Assembly: GCA_964016985.1 (NCBI GenBank)
Contig: OZ024827.1
Span: 19,361,275 to 19,425,274 of the forward strand
DNA length: 64,000 nt
Reading direction: 5' to 3'
From: Anodontia alba
Lineage: Eukaryota; Mollusca; Bivalvia; Lucinida; Lucinidae
The notes under the pieces were generated by a model. It ran no database searches. It saw only the letters and a program-made list of their open reading frames with translations, and was not told where the DNA came from. Below, piece after piece: positions 1-11,250 of this stretch; within the stretch, counting starts at the first letter, position 1; each line of letters begins with the position of its first letter. The translations under genes were made by a program, and so were the position numbers.

Positions 1-345
1 CAAATGAAAAGTAGACGATCGACATTGATACAAATTCTACCCGGGCTCATGATGTTTATACAAGGTCGAATTAACGTCGAAGCAACGTCATGGTTTTATA
101 GTAATTGTATTTACGTCGATATAAGCAAATGATGTTTATAGAACGTCAAACCAACGTCGATGCAACGTCTTGCCGTTTAATTAACGTCGCATTAAGTCGA
201 TGCAATATCACGCCATTTATACAAAGTCGCAGAAACGTCGATGTAGTGTCACGTTTATACAATGTCGAATCAGAGTCGATACAACGTCATGGGTCATGGC
301 ATTTATCATATGACGTCGCTATTATTTAATGGCTAACGTTATGTC
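1..345. repeat. degenerate minisatellite, ~40-bp unit rich in ACGTCGA
   Basis: Imperfect repeats of a unit built on GTTTATACAA, GTCGAATTAACG and TCGATGCAACGTCA recur across this stretch. Single units of the same type, headed by CAGCGGGCACA, appear at about 682-745, 2545-2650 and 14587-14640, so it is a dispersed family with a local array at the window edge. No coding potential seen. Confidence 0.7.
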
Positions 346-386
346 ATAAAATGGTATGACCACACGTTACATAAAACTTTGATATG

Positions 387-666
387 CATCACGAAAACAC
401 GCCTATATAATTTAGACCCAATTAAACCCCACTTTTATATAGTAAAACTGGGGTTTACAAGGGTATGCATTATTTTTCTTATTTCTGCTCAAAAACATAG
501 ATTGTGGGTACTCGTTAGAACCGCCTCGCCGAGGCGGTTCTAACGAGTACCCACAATCTATGTTTTGAGCAGAAATATGAAAACTATCCGATTTTTTTTA
601 TCCGAAAATTTTATGTTTTTGGAGGTAAAATTTTCTATATATTTGAATAGGCGTGTTTTCGTAATG
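387..666 (+). mobile_element. PAL1 palindromic element, A-B orientation
   Basis: Reference copy for the family, which I name PAL1. Arm A starts CATCACGAAAACACGCCTAT and holds CCCACTTTTATATAGTAAAA; arm B ends AATAGGCGTGTTTTCGTAATG when read outward. The arms are unrelated internally but share the terminal ~20 bp (ends CATNACGAAAAC) and the last ~60 bp before the centre, which form a hairpin stem from TTTCTGCTC through GTACTCGTTAGAACCGCCTC to a single unpaired central base. No open reading frame. Flanks show no obvious target duplication. Confidence 0.9.
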
Positions 667-958
667 TAACATGTTGCTACACATTACACCCAGCGGGCAC
701 ACGACGTTTATGCGACATTGTATGATTGTCATGTACCCGCAGGGCATAAACGCATTAAATGACGGAACAGCAAAAGTGTTGTTGCAAACAACATGTATGA
801 GAATAAACAAAGAACGTGATAAGGGGAGAGTATTTGATGATAATTCTAGGCTTATTTTCTCACTTCTTTCGTTGAAAAAACATATGTTGGAAAATACTAA
901 TTAGAATCGTTTCGTCGATGCACAGCTAATGAGTATCCGCAAAAAATTGAACCCTTAC

Positions 959-1237
959 CATCACGAAAACATGCCTATATAATGTTGACCCCCTTAAACC
1001 CCACTTTTATATAATAAAAGTGGGGTTTACAGGGATATACCTTATTTTTCTTATTTCTGCTCAAAACATAGATTGTGGGTATTCGTTAGAACCGCCTCGG
1101 CGAGGCGGTTCTAACGAGTACCCACAATCTATGTTTTTGAGCAGAAATAAGAAAAATATCAGAATTTTTATCTGAAAATTTTCAATTTTTTGGTTGTAAA
1201 ATTTCCAATATACTTGAATAGGCTTGCTTTCGTAATG
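959..1237 (+). mobile_element. PAL1, A-B orientation
   Basis: Full-length copy with arm A (GACCCCCTTAAACCCC) left and arm B right. Central base is G. Ends CATCACG and CGTAATG. Confidence 0.9.
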
Positions 1238-1376
1238 CGAAATAACGTACATAACGTAAATAAATGTACCCTCGGACATGTGCACCGGTGAATATTCAGA
1301 TCAGCATGCCCATTTGCAGTCTTATCAGAATCTTCACCGGACACTTTTTAGAGAGCCAATGATGCAAAGTTTCTTT

Positions 1377-1665
1377 CACCGTTCTAAGGAGGTTGTCCGG
1401 GTGTTAGTCTTACTCTTTGTTGCTTTGTGGTTTATTCTACGAGACGATTTATTTTAAGTCTTGCCTTGTGATATTTTGTTCTTGACCCTTTCAGTCCTTT
1501 TAGAATTGTATTTACCTCGCTTGGGGGAAGAGAGCTAATCTCAGTGTTTTGCGTACGTTTGTTCGATTTGCGCTTGTTTAGTTTGGTCTGTTTCTCCTTC
1601 CTCTTGGTGTCTACGAAGAGCTGCGGCTTGTGATTGTGGCACTGGTTGGAATTTTCTCTTACATT
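1377..1665 (+). mobile_element. 5'-truncated Penelope-like element tail
   Basis: Matches the 3' untranslated tail of the Penelope-like element at 26388-30178, from GTGTTAGTCTTACTCTTTG to TTTTCTCTTAC, in + sense. Only the terminal ~290 bp is present, as expected of a strongly 5'-truncated retro-insertion. Reading frames here come from the tail and are not genes. Confidence 0.75.
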
Positions 1666-1805
1666 CTTCTTCATGCGGGCAACAAAGACTGTGATCAAAC
1701 TGCGTGGATAAGCAGGTAGATTTGAGTCTTCTTTGGTTGCACATGTCAGAGGGCACATGTTCTCACGTTATGGATCATATATGTTTTATGAAGTTTGGTA
1801 AATTA

Positions 1806-2129
1806 CAGTCGACTCTCGTTATCTCGAATTCCAAGGGACTCTCTGAAAAACTTCGAGATATCCGTAGTTCGACATATCAGATTTGCAGAATTGAGGAAAA
1901 ACTAATTTGATTAACCACATTTAACAAATATATGTGTAATTGGACTTTTGAAGTTAGATATATTGAAAATATTGTGGAAAAGAGGAGAAATTGCTCCTTA
2001 GGAGCAATTTCTTCTCTTTTCCACAATATTTTTTACATTAGTTTTTCATGTTTAGACAGGGACCAGATTTTCACTTCGAGATAAGCGGTTATTCGAGATA
2101 AGCGAGTTCGAGATAACGGGAGTCAACTG
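1806..2129. mobile_element. pogo/Tigger-like MITE (family T1)
   Basis: Terminal inverted repeats start CAGTCGACTCTCGTTATCTC and are flanked by TA on both sides (1804-1805, 2130-2131), as expected of Tc1/mariner-superfamily elements. The centre is a ~50-bp palindrome (AGAGGAGAAATTGCTCC and its complement). No transposase. Other copies are at 24073-24403 and 41179-41513. Confidence 0.85.
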
Positions 2130-2389
2130 TATCTCATCATTATCAACAACTTTCTTTCTAAGCAAGTCCACTGATATATTCAAGTCAGTTTTGTTTTATG
2201 GAGAAGTTTGGTAAATTGTCCCCGCATTATCAGCAACTGTTCCTTCTTACCAAATCCACTGATGTATAAAAGTTAGTTTTTTTATGGAGGTTTGGTAAAT
2301 TATCCCAGCATTATCAACAACAGTTCATGCTTAACAAGTCCACTGATGTATACAATTTGTAATCATTTACGAACATCATTCTATTTCAG

Positions 2390-2528
2390 GTCTGATAAGA
2401 CTGGCGGGTGGTCCAAGTCCTTTGGAAGGAAGACTTGAGATCATACATGATAATGTGTGGGGGACAGTGTGCGGAACCGGATTTGATGATGTAGACGCTG
2501 GCGTTGTTTGCAGATCTCTTGGTTACGT
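2390..2528 (+). CDS. SRCR-domain protein, exon: first half of SRCR domain 1
   Basis: Part of a multi-exon gene on the + strand with further exons at 3979, 12226, 19526, 21108, 23080 and 25463 (370 codons visible). This exon begins after a pyrimidine-rich acceptor (CTATTTCAG) and ends before donor GTATGTAT. It starts with the last 2 nt of a codon and ends with 2 nt of the next, so the flanking introns are phase 1 and phase 2. It encodes LIRLAGG, GRLEI, WGTVC and VVCRSLGYV, the standard N-terminal half of an SRCR domain with Cys 2 and Cys 3. SRCR proteins are secreted or membrane receptors for microbial and host ligands; the ligand here cannot be inferred. The signal peptide and earlier exons lie left of the window. 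Confidence 0.87.
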
Positions 2529-2975
2529 GTATGTATAATCCCTGCGAGCACATGGCGTTTATACAACATCGTATTAACGGCGATGCTAAGTCATGATGTT
2601 CCAGCGACGTTAATGCGACGTTGTACGACTCTTGTAAACGTCATAATATCTGTATCTAGTGTCTTCCCCTATGGAGATTAAGATCTTTTGTTTTAGAATA
2701 GATTCTTTTCCAGAAAATAGATAACATAAATATGGAAGGGTTGTCTCTCCATGAAAATGAATCATTTTCCCTAAAATCTACACAATATCGATATGCTCCT
2801 TTACAACAGCTTAGATGATTCATGGGCGAAGCTGTCTTTATAATTTTTCATGCAGCCATAAGGGCCGCGTCAAGGGATATATTCTGTACTATCCAATAAT
2901 TTTGTGAGCGGGTACTGATCAGACTATGCGGTAGGCTACATGCAATCACTGTTGATGGCTATGGTTTGCTCTCTA

Positions 2976-3033
2976 CATCACGAAAACATGCCTATATAAT
3001 GTTGATCCCCCTTAAACCCCACTTTTATAAAGT
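2976..3033 (+). mobile_element. PAL1 fragment (arm A only)
   Basis: Starts CATCACGAAAACATGCCTAT and continues through TTAAACCCCACTTTTATA, then stops. It lies ~28 bp before the A-A palindrome at 3062 and may belong to the same rearrangement. Confidence 0.75.
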
Positions 3034-3061
3034 ATAAGTATTCATGACTAATTCTACATCC

Positions 3062-3343
3062 CATCACGAAAACATGCCTATATAATTCTGACCCCCTTAA
3101 ACCCCACTTTTATATAGTAAAACTGGGGTTTACAGGGGTATACATTATTTTTCTTATTTCTGCTCAAAAACATAGATTGTGGTACTCGTTAGAACCGCCT
3201 CGCCGAGGCGGTTCTAACGAGTACCACAATCTATGTTTTCAGCAGAAATAAGAAAAATAATGTATACCCCTGTAAACCCCAGTTTTACTATATAAAAGTG
3301 GGGTTTAAGGGGGTCAGAGTTATATAGGCATGTTTTCGTGATG
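3062..3343. mobile_element. PAL1 variant with two A arms
   Basis: Unlike all other copies, both ends are arm A: the left half runs CATCACG to TTAAACCCC to core, and the right half is its near-exact complement (core, GGGGTTTAAGGGGGTCAG, CGTGATG). Both halves share a private one-base deletion (GTGGTACTCG instead of GTGGGTACTCG), so one half was copied from the other. The symmetry extends ~25 bp beyond each end. Confidence 0.9.
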
Positions 3344-3652
3344 GGATGTAGAATTAGTCATGAATACTCGTCTTAGTTTATCATAGTGATTTATTTGATT
3401 TTTATAGGTTTTCATTATAATGCGTCAACTGAGTTAGGGGTCATTATGGGAACTGAATGGTTTTTTTTATGTATTTCTGTATTAAAAGAAGCATCCGGAC
3501 CCAGGGTGAAGTTAGTCTGCTGCAAAAGTAATTTACATCCCCGGAAGTTTATACTACTGATCGTTTTAAGGCGCTGGCATCTCTGTGTAGCTTTGTGGTT
3601 TATTCTGCAGCGATGGATTTATATTTAGTCTTGCCTTGTGTTTTGTCCTTGT
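3344..3652 (+). mobile_element. Penelope-like element 3' tail, truncated
   Basis: Same tail family as 26388-26968 but an earlier portion: TAGAATTAGTCATGAATACT, then the TGAGTTAGGG and GACCCAGGGTGAAGTTAG landmarks, to TTGCCTTGTGTTTTGTCC. Diverged. PAL1 copies abut it on both sides. Confidence 0.7.
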
Positions 3653-3875
3653 CATCAAGTAAACATGCCTATATAATGTTGACCCCTTAAACCCCACTTT
3701 TGTATAGTAACACTGAGGTTTACAGGGGTAAGGAGTACCCACAATCTATGTTTTGGAGCAGAAATAAGAAGAAAGTTGTATACCCCTATAAATCCTAGTT
3801 TTACTTTATAAAAGCGGGGCGGGGGTAGAGGGAAGGGTGCTATGGGGATCAAAATTATGGTATGTTTTCGTGATG
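3653..3875 (+). mobile_element. PAL1, internally deleted, both outer ends A-type
   Basis: Left arm CATCAAGTAAACATGCC, right arm ending TATGTTTTCGTGATG. Much of the central hairpin is missing: only one core flank (GGAGTACCCACAATCTATG) remains. It ends ~100 bp before the next SRCR exon. Confidence 0.75.
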
Positions 3876-3978
3876 TTCTTGATTTTTATTTTACCCCGAA
3901 GACACGTGTTTCATGGCGTGGCCCATATATGAATCGCTTTATAGCTAACTTTTACATAATTGAGAGTTTTCCTTTTAG

Positions 3979-4166
3979 GGGAGGCAGTAAGCGTTTCGAA
4001 CAAAAATATGGTCGATGGCCTCAAACTGTATGGTTGGAGAACGTTAACTGTACTGGTACAGAATCGTCTCTCGAACAATGCTACACTTCTATCGACTGGA
4101 CGCCAAAGAGTTGTTCCCACTTTTTAGATGTTGCCGTATCTTGCAAATTCCCAAGTGTAAAGCCAG
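3979..4166 (+). CDS. SRCR-domain protein, exon: second half of SRCR domain 1
   Basis: Acceptor TTTCCTTTTAG, donor GTATATGC. One nucleotide completes the codon split by the previous exon, then 62 codons, ending one base into a codon (phase 2 in, phase 1 out). It encodes GGSKRFEQKYG, VWLENVNCTGTESSLEQC, KSCSHFLDVAVSCKF and linker PSVKP. With the previous exon the domain has exactly six cysteines (WGTVC, VVC, NVNC, LEQC, KSC, VSC), the group-A pattern, and group-A domains are known to be encoded by two exons. Confidence 0.88.
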
Positions 4167-5170
4167 GTATATGCATATTATTGAATTGAAAAAAAAAAAA
4201 AAAAAAAAAAAAACATTAAAAAAACGGAAAAACTCCGCATTCCCTGCGTTAAGAAAAGAGTAGAATCAGTCTGGCCTGCACAGCCTTTAATCTCCTATAA
4301 AACATTTACGGTAAATAGATCACCTGTTGTCGCCATTTAACTAAAACAGATAACAGTTGCATAAAGCATATTAATTTCTCATAAACGAGGGCTAGTCGTA
4401 TAGGGAAATGCACGCTAAATAAGCGTATTGGAAAAACAATAGTTAAGTGGTTTGTGAAAAAATATGAAAATCGGTTGTAAAGTAAGAAATTTATAGGGCT
4501 TTAAAGCTCCAGAACATGCTATCATGAAGCTGTCATAATTATGAGTTAGTGGCGCTATAACCATTTAATTAAATATACAAAAATGGCTTGAATTGAACTA
4601 CAACAATGGTTTCCTATTATATACATGTAACGGTGTTAATTTGCTGTGAGCTATTAGTAACTCAAGTGAAAGAACCTATATTAACATGATACTCCTGTTT
4701 TTTTATCTGTATCTTACAAAATTATATGTGTAACTTAATATTCAAAACGGCAGCGTCCATGCGAACATTCATATTAAAATAAGAACTGCCGTATCTGCCT
4801 TATTACTAAACAGATTTTGATCAAATTTGGACATCATATTTCCGGCTTTTATTTGTGTTTTACAAAATTAAATATGTTACTAAATATTAAAAAAGGTGGC
4901 GCCTATGCGTACAGTTTTATAAAATGAACACTGCAGTATCTGTCTTATTTCTTAACAAATTTTGATTAAATTCGCACGAAGATGCTTGTTTTTGAAAGCA
5001 AAATGATTTAATGCATATATTTCAGTTAATGGCATATTCACTTTATTAATTTAAGAGCCAAAAGACTGATAAAACGCATGCTTAAATGAGAAAACACAAT
5101 TAAAGTTGAATTCAAAGAACGCGTCAATAACATCATCTAGTCAAATAAATAAATAAATAAAAAGAAAAAA
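4167..5170. other. intron sequence, no gene
   Basis: A-run at 4190-4213, then AT-rich sequence. A diverged direct duplication is visible at ~4714-4830 and ~4857-4975 (both with TACAAAATTA, CAGCGTCC/GGCGCC and CAGATTTTGATCAAAT-like motifs). (AAAT)n at 5146-5160. No exon detected. Confidence 0.6.
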
Positions 5171-5417
5171 TCATACTTATATAATTTTGACCCCCTTTAT
5201 ATGTAGTAAAACTGGGGTTTACAGCGTATACATTATTTTTCTTATTTCTGCTCAAAAACATAGATTTTCGATACTCGTTAGAATCGCTTCGGCTAACGAG
5301 TATCAACAATCTATGTTTTGAGGAGCAATATGAAAAATGTCAATTTTTTTATCTGAAAATTTCCTGTTTTTGGTAGTGAAATTTTCAATATATTTGAATA
5401 GGCTTGTTTTCGTAATG
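5171..5417 (+). mobile_element. PAL1, A-B orientation, degenerate
   Basis: Left end decayed (TCATACTTATATAATTTTGA); core shortened to a TTAGAATCGCTTCGGCTAA-type stem; right arm B ends TTGTTTTCGTAATG. Confidence 0.8.
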
Positions 5418-5565
5418 ATATAGCAATTTTAAAGAAACTGGATATACATGAGAAATTCTGTTATTTTTCATAAGGGAGAAAAAGTTTTATGACTTCCTGT
5501 TTGCTTCCCTGCACAATAAGCTGACAACAAGATCCTTCTACATTGTAAAAGCTGTCCACTCACAA

Positions 5566-5784
5566 CATAACGAAAGCACGCCTATTCGAATATAAAGAAA
5601 ATTTCGCCTCCAAAATCTGGACATTTTCAACTAAAAAACTTTAAATTTCTGCTCAGAAACATAGATTGTGGGTCTTCGTACGAACCGCCTTGGCGAGGCG
5701 ATTCTAACGAGTACCTACAGGCTATGTTTTTGAACAGAAATTAGAAAAATAATGTATAGCTCTGTAAACCCCAGTTTTATTATA
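5566..5784 (-). mobile_element. PAL1 left part, interrupted by the 5785-10756 element
   Basis: B arm (CATAACGAAAGCACGCCTAT), core with one mismatch (CCTTGGCGAGG), then arm A up to CCCCAGTTTTATTATA, where the large TIR element begins. The rest of arm A reappears at 10757-10803. Removing the insert plus one TTATA restores the PAL1 consensus length exactly. Confidence 0.85.
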
Positions 5785-6180
5785 CAGTAGAGTAAAGATG
5801 GCCCGATCGGAAATCAATAATGTTTGGTGACCTTTGTAATTTGAATGGTACATGTTACTATATTTAGTAACTTGATACCCTATCGGGCATCATTTGATCG
5901 TTTTTCGAGTACCCCCAGAAAACGAAATAAATGTATCACAGCTTTTAACAAATCTCCACCAAATTTTGGGAGCTTAAACGTGAATAAATTATCTAACTTT
6001 CGACTGTTCAGAATTTTTTTAAAGTGACAAGAAAAATAGTTATTCAGGTTAAAATCAATAGATTTTTTTTTCTGCGCATCAGTGTATCCCGTTTGGGAAC
6101 ACATGACATTTGTGATGCCCGATTGGGAAACATTTCTTCCCGTTTGGGAACGTCTGATGTCTTTTACCTGATACGGACAT
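5785..6180 (+). repeat. left long terminal inverted repeat
   Basis: Pairs with 10367-10756 in inverse orientation. Shared landmarks: TTTGGTGACC, TAGTAACTTGATACC, CAGAATTTTTTTAAAGTG, GATGCCCGATTGGGA. Confidence 0.85.
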
Positions 6181-7809
6181 AAACAAAAATACAAATGTAT
6201 ATGGTCATTAAATTATCAAATGAATTACTAGCTGCAAGTTAATGCGATTGAAAGTATTCTTAAACACTTTAGCAGGACAAATGTCTAATTTACAAATGCA
6301 AGATTGATAATATTTACATGTTCTAATAGCATGTTCCATGAAAGATTGCAAATATTAAATACTTCAAATAAAAGCATACAATTTAAAGACAGAGAAGGCT
6401 GTGGATTGATGTTCAATGCACCAAAATGCACTATGTACCAAATAACCAGTCTCCCTTCAATATCAAGGTCATCCAATAATTAATATGAACTGGTCCTCAT
6501 TTTCTGCGTAACTGGTTTATTCATAGAATTATCTGTAAATATAATATCGTAGAATATATACTAATATGAATCCAATAATGTTGTGGTCAAATCTTTCCTC
6601 CTAACTGGTTGCCTAGTGACAACAGATTGAAAAGTAAAACCACATGACTACGCTGTAAAGTCATTTTTTAAACAGGTTTAAAGTACACATGCACTGTACA
6701 ATGACATTTGATAGTCTCATGTTCTTACTTGTACATTTAATTTATAGGTCGTAATAATCCTAATATTGCTCACAATGCTAATCCTAATATTGCTCACAAT
6801 GCTAAAATGTCACATCAAACAACTCCTATAATTTGAATGAAAGTTTGCCTCAAAGTAAATGTGAACCTGAAAAACGGATGCAGTCATATCTATATCAAGT
6901 CTTCAATTACAAAGGGAACGTTAGACGATTATAATTGTTCCATTTTAAAAAGTAGTATCTGCATGATAACCACAAACAAATTTATCATGTAAATATATTT
7001 TATTTCAACTAAAAGTCTTCCATAAGTAGTAAAATTAATTCTTTACTAAAATTAAACACATGCTGTTCGCTAGATAGTTCGCCAAAATAACAGAATTTTT
7101 CAAACATTGTTGCGATTATGGTATTTGATCATTTGCTGTTGCTAGACATCATATAAAGAAAACCATATGATGATCCATCTCGACAATTGTCCCCACTATT
7201 AGCAAGCGATAATTTTTTATAAAGACAAACATTATATTTTATTCATACACTGTTTATAGACTTATAACAACTAACTTTCTTCCTATACCCCGAGAGATTT
7301 GACAATTTGATTATAAAATTCGCGTCTATGCCAAGTTTGTTCATAAATGCTACTGCACATGTAAAGTGCACAAATGTACAAACTGGTAGAATTTCATAGC
7401 CATAGATGCATTCATTAAAGAATTAGAGGCGTGTTTGCATTATTTATTGAATGATCCTCGTACCACTGAATTTCCGAAGAAAGTTTTGCTGCCATCGAAC
7501 ACATATTTGAACAGTCCAACCTGAACAAAAACACATTCATAAATGACATTAAGTTTTGATGCAAAACATAAATTACCGAACTGCTTTCGGTTTCACATCA
7601 CCAAAAATGCTATTTTTGACAATTTTTTTAAAGGTTTATCTAATCAAAGTCAACAGAAATATCACAGATTTTAATTTAAGCGAATTATAGTAAATGTTTT
7701 GTAACCAATAGTTACTATCAACAGCATATGAACAGACAAAAGTATCTTACTCTGACAATTAGGGGTTTAACAATGCTTAAACTGCCTTAGTGACGGCATT
7801 ATGTCTGCA

Positions 7810-8087
7810 CATTACGAAAACACGCCTATTTAAATGTACTGAAAATTTTACCACCAGAAAATGTAAAATTTCAGAGAAAAAATCTGACATTTTTTCATAT
7901 TTCCGCACAAAACATAAATTGTGGGTACTCGTTAGAACCGCCTCAGCGAGGCGGTTCTAACGAGTACCCACAATCTATGTTTTGAGCAGAAATAAGAAAA
8001 ATAATGTATACCCCTGTTAACCCCAGTTTTACTATATAAAAGTGGGGTTCAAGGGGGTCAGAATTATATAGGCGTGTTTTCGTGATG
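7810..8087 (-). mobile_element. PAL1, B-A orientation
   Basis: Full-length copy inside the TIR element: CATTACGAAAACACGCC left, GGCGTGTTTTCGTGATG right, central base A. Younger than the TIR element that hosts it. Confidence 0.9.
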
Positions 8088-9098
8088 AAAAATGGTTGCT
8101 TCAGCCCGAGAAAATGGTAGTAACAGACATTTTGGCCTGACGTCAACAAAGAAACATGTCTGCTGGAAAAGTTCGAAAACTTGCAAAACATCTGTAAAAT
8201 TGCAGTGAACACATCAGTTACATCAATATAAAGTGAGACACATACGTCGGTGTGTCATTAACTTTTTTGCAGAACAGGAAACAACTGTTGCAGCATTTCA
8301 GTTTCTCATATAAAAGACATCTCCTGTCTATTTCAGAGCAGAACAGTAAGAAACAAAATACGCCAGAACCGTCAGTATCTTTATGTCCTACAGAAAGTTT
8401 TAAAACTCGATAAATAAAAAAAACAAAACAATCTTTCATTCTCTGATTGTCCCTAAACCATGGCTTTCTAGAAGACATTACTCTGTGTTTTTCTGAAATT
8501 GTCAATGCTATTAAATGGCAAATGATGAAACGTCTATGCACTTTTAAAGGTAGTTCGACCAATTGATTTCAACAAAGGTTGCACAGTTTCGATTTTATTT
8601 TAAGAATGTAGGTTTGTCTATTCACGCCTTGATTAACTTCTAAGGACGTCTAAACGGTAATAATTAAATAAGAATCAACTACCCTTATGTTCACGATCCG
8701 CCTCACTCTGTGCCTCTTCCTAGCCTCGGGCTTTTGGCGATTCCTATGACTAGATCTTGTCATTATTAACATACAAAACTTTATAAAATATTTCATATTG
8801 TTAAAGACCTTTGGCGGCCTCGGCATTGTCTCGGTCAGTGAAAATTGACATTTGGCAAACCCATTGGATAGATATTGTCAATATCAATTTGTGTGCGAAA
8901 AGTTATCAAAGTTTTGCTAAGGTTTAAAGAGTTATGGGTAGTTTTGCTAAATGTCCCATTTTTGGCCTCGGCATTGCCTCTGTCAAGGTAAATGTGGCAT
9001 TTACAATTCTTTTTTCTGGATTGTGTCAATATTAATGCAAAACAATATAAAAATGTCCCAAATGGTCGACGACCTTCGGCGATTTCCATAATTTCACA

Positions 9099-9134
<36 letters not shown>

Positions 9135-9536
9135 TCGACATTATTTTGGTGAAAGAAAAAAAAATGACATTATCTTGTCGGTATCTATCAGTATGCCAAA
9201 AATTATCAAAAATTATCACTACCAACGGTTTAAGCGCAATGACCATTTTCGCTTACTGACCACGGATGGACGGACGACCACACAGGATGATCATATAGCA
9301 ATCTTAGAAAGTCAGCCGACCTTATTCGGTAGACCTTTACTGCTGATCATGCAATTCAGTTACCCTGCAGCAGAAACAATTACCTTTCTAAAATTATAAA
9401 GTTCGCTAAAATATCTGATATAGCGCAAGTTATATTTGACATATACATGTGTACTCACCTGTGCATATTTAAAGTTTTTGCGTATGAAGAGTCTCAGTAA
9501 AACAGAAACTCCCATTTTTTTCTGTAATGTTGTTTG

Positions 9537-9591
9537 GTTTTTTTTTTTTTTTTTTTTTTTGTTTTTTGTTTTTGTTTTTTTTTTGTTTGTT

Positions 9592-9631
<40 letters not shown>
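9537..9631. repeat. poly-T/TG tract
   Basis: Nearly pure T with scattered G. Similar runs are at 9098-9131 and 12970-13012. Frames rich in Phe here are not genes. Confidence 0.9.
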
Positions 9632-9634
<3 letters not shown>

Positions 9635-9751
9635 GCAGTCTCGTTTACTTTTATTTAAGTATATATAATACATATAGTTTTATGTGGTACTCGTTTTTCA
9701 TTGCGAAATAGCTTTCACTTTTTTCCACCTAGTGGGAAGGCAAAATCTTAA

Positions 9752-10028
9752 CATTATGAAAACACGACTATTCAAATATATTGAAATTTTCACCTCCAAA
9801 AACAGAAAATTTTTAGACAAAAATCTGATACTTTTTTCATATTCCTGCTCAAAACATAGATTGTGGTACTCCTTAGAACCGCCTCAGTGAGGCGGTTCTA
9901 ACGAGTACCCACAATCTATGTTTTAAGCAGAAATAAGAAAAATAATGTATACCCCTGTAAACCCCAGTTTTACTATATAAAAGTGGGGTTCAAGGGGGTC
10001 AAAATTATATACGTATGTTTTTGTGATG
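9752..10028 (-). mobile_element. PAL1, B-A orientation
   Basis: CATTATGAAAACACGACTAT left, TATGTTTTTGTGATG right; core CCTCAGTGAGG has a mismatch next to the centre. Second PAL1 inside the TIR element. Confidence 0.9.
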
Positions 10029-10366
10029 GAACTTTTTTTATATAAGCTGTAACCAAAAGTGTTTTATAAAATTCAGTAGTAGTAAATGCCTGTTTTAAAA
10101 ATTCTGATCTGTTCAGGAAAGAAGAAAAATTTCCTCCTTAACACACTCCCTTCTTGAAGAGACATGCTTTTATTGAATTCGATTTTTGTAAGATTTTTGT
10201 CATTTAGTTATCTAGAAGCCTATAGTTCAAAATATTTTGCTTCCGTTTCATGAAACAACGAGATACAGAAGAACTAGCAATCACTGTTTCAATGGAACTT
10301 TATAAATCTGAACAATCAAAGGTTGTTTAATATTCAAAGTCAGTATGCAAATTGAATCTTGTTCGT

Positions 10367-10756
10367 ATCGTGATCAGGCAACATAATTTTCAGTGTTCCC
10401 AAACGGGACGCATATGTATCTCAATCAGGCATCACAAATTTTATGTGTTCCAGAACGTGATATACAGAGATGCGGAAAAATTTTGTTATCAAACCTAAAT
10501 AACTTTTTTTTTTAGACACTTTAAAAAAATTCTGAACGGTCAAAAGTTAGACGATATATCCATCTTTCAGCTCCTAAAATTTTGTGGCGATTCGTCAAAA
10601 ACTGTGATAAATGTTCTTTTCGTTTTCTTAGGGTACTAGAATGATCAAATAATGCCCTATCTGGTATCAAGTTACTAATAATAGTTACGTCTATCATTCA
10701 AATTCAAAAGATCACCAAAGGTTTTTTATTCCCGATCAGGCATCTTTAATCTACTG
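10367..10756 (-). repeat. right long terminal inverted repeat
   Basis: Inverse partner of 5785-6180, ending TTAATCTACTG before TTATA. Confidence 0.85.
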
Positions 10757-10803
10757 TTATATAAACGTGGGGTATTCAAGGGGGTCAAAATTAGTTTGGG
10801 TGA
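10757..10803 (-). mobile_element. PAL1 right remnant after the TIR insertion
   Basis: TTATATAAACGTGGGGTATT then AAGGGGGTCAAAATTAG and a damaged terminus GTTTGGGTGAT: the outer half of arm A whose other part lies at 5566-5784. Confidence 0.8.
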
Positions 10804-11168
10804 TAAAGGTAAGACTTTACTCTGTGTTGCTACAAAATTATTTCTATCCAAATATTAACTATTCTGTTGTGTCACTGAATCTGAAACCTTTAACATGCAA
10901 GAGTGCAAAATGACAAACAAGCGATGCCAAATACCATATGATTGTAAAAACTGATGTAGATCCAGTATAAAACATGCATATAAATCAACATTGGGGGTAT
11001 AATTAACTACTTATTCTTAAATATAACGTATACATGCCAGAAATCGAAGTGGACATATTTTTTTTATTGCAGCAAAATATATTATATTAATAGCACATTA
11101 TTTTGCAGTTCAGAAGTGTTGCATTTCATTTCTGGGTCCGATTACATCATGCCGGTCTAATCTAATAT
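10804..11168. other. intron sequence, nothing recognised
   Basis: AT-rich, no exon, repeat family or hairpin that I can support. Confidence 0.5.
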
Positions 11169-11250
11169 CCCAGCTAGCTTTCTACCTAAATCAGCTACCC
11201 TGACGGGCCTATAACAGCCCGCTATAGATTTGTGTACAATGCTGACTGGA
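11169..11250. mobile_element. PAL2 hairpin MITE, internally deleted
   Basis: CCCAGCTAGC left end and GCTGACTGGA right end around TACCCTGACGGGCC; part of the left stem is missing. Fuller copies are at 15654, 40706 and 56690. Confidence 0.8.

Larger units (their letters stand above)
5785..10756. mobile_element. 4,972-bp non-autonomous TIR transposon with long inverted repeats
   Basis: Inverted repeats of ~400 bp, roughly 80% identical by eye, begin CAGTAGAGTAAAGATG on the left and CAGTAGATTAAAGATG on the right strand. Both ends are flanked by TTATA (5780-5784, 10757-10761), and the host PAL1 arm confirms a 5-bp target duplication. Inside each TIR, CCCGTTTGGGAAC-type motifs recur, a plausible subterminal binding array. 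The interior (6181-10366) is AT-rich, with no transposase I recognise, two PAL1 copies, T-runs and a repeat-like stretch at ~8690-9330 ending in GGATGGACGGACGACCAC. The superfamily is not assigned: a 5-bp AT-rich duplication with CAGTAG termini fits none I can name with confidence. Confidence 0.85.

Noticed and set aside
387..666. PAL1 hairpins as transcription terminators or CRISPR repeats
   Set aside because: Eukaryotic context, irregular spacing, terminal inverted repeats and insertions into other repeats show mobile elements; there are no spacers of constant length.
1432..1758. 108-codon - strand frame
   Set aside because: Covers a truncated Penelope-like tail; antisense chance frame.
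8218..8562. 114-codon - strand frame inside the large TIR element as its transposase
   Set aside because: No catalytic or DNA-binding motif recognised, no supporting neighbours; AT-rich chance frame is likely.
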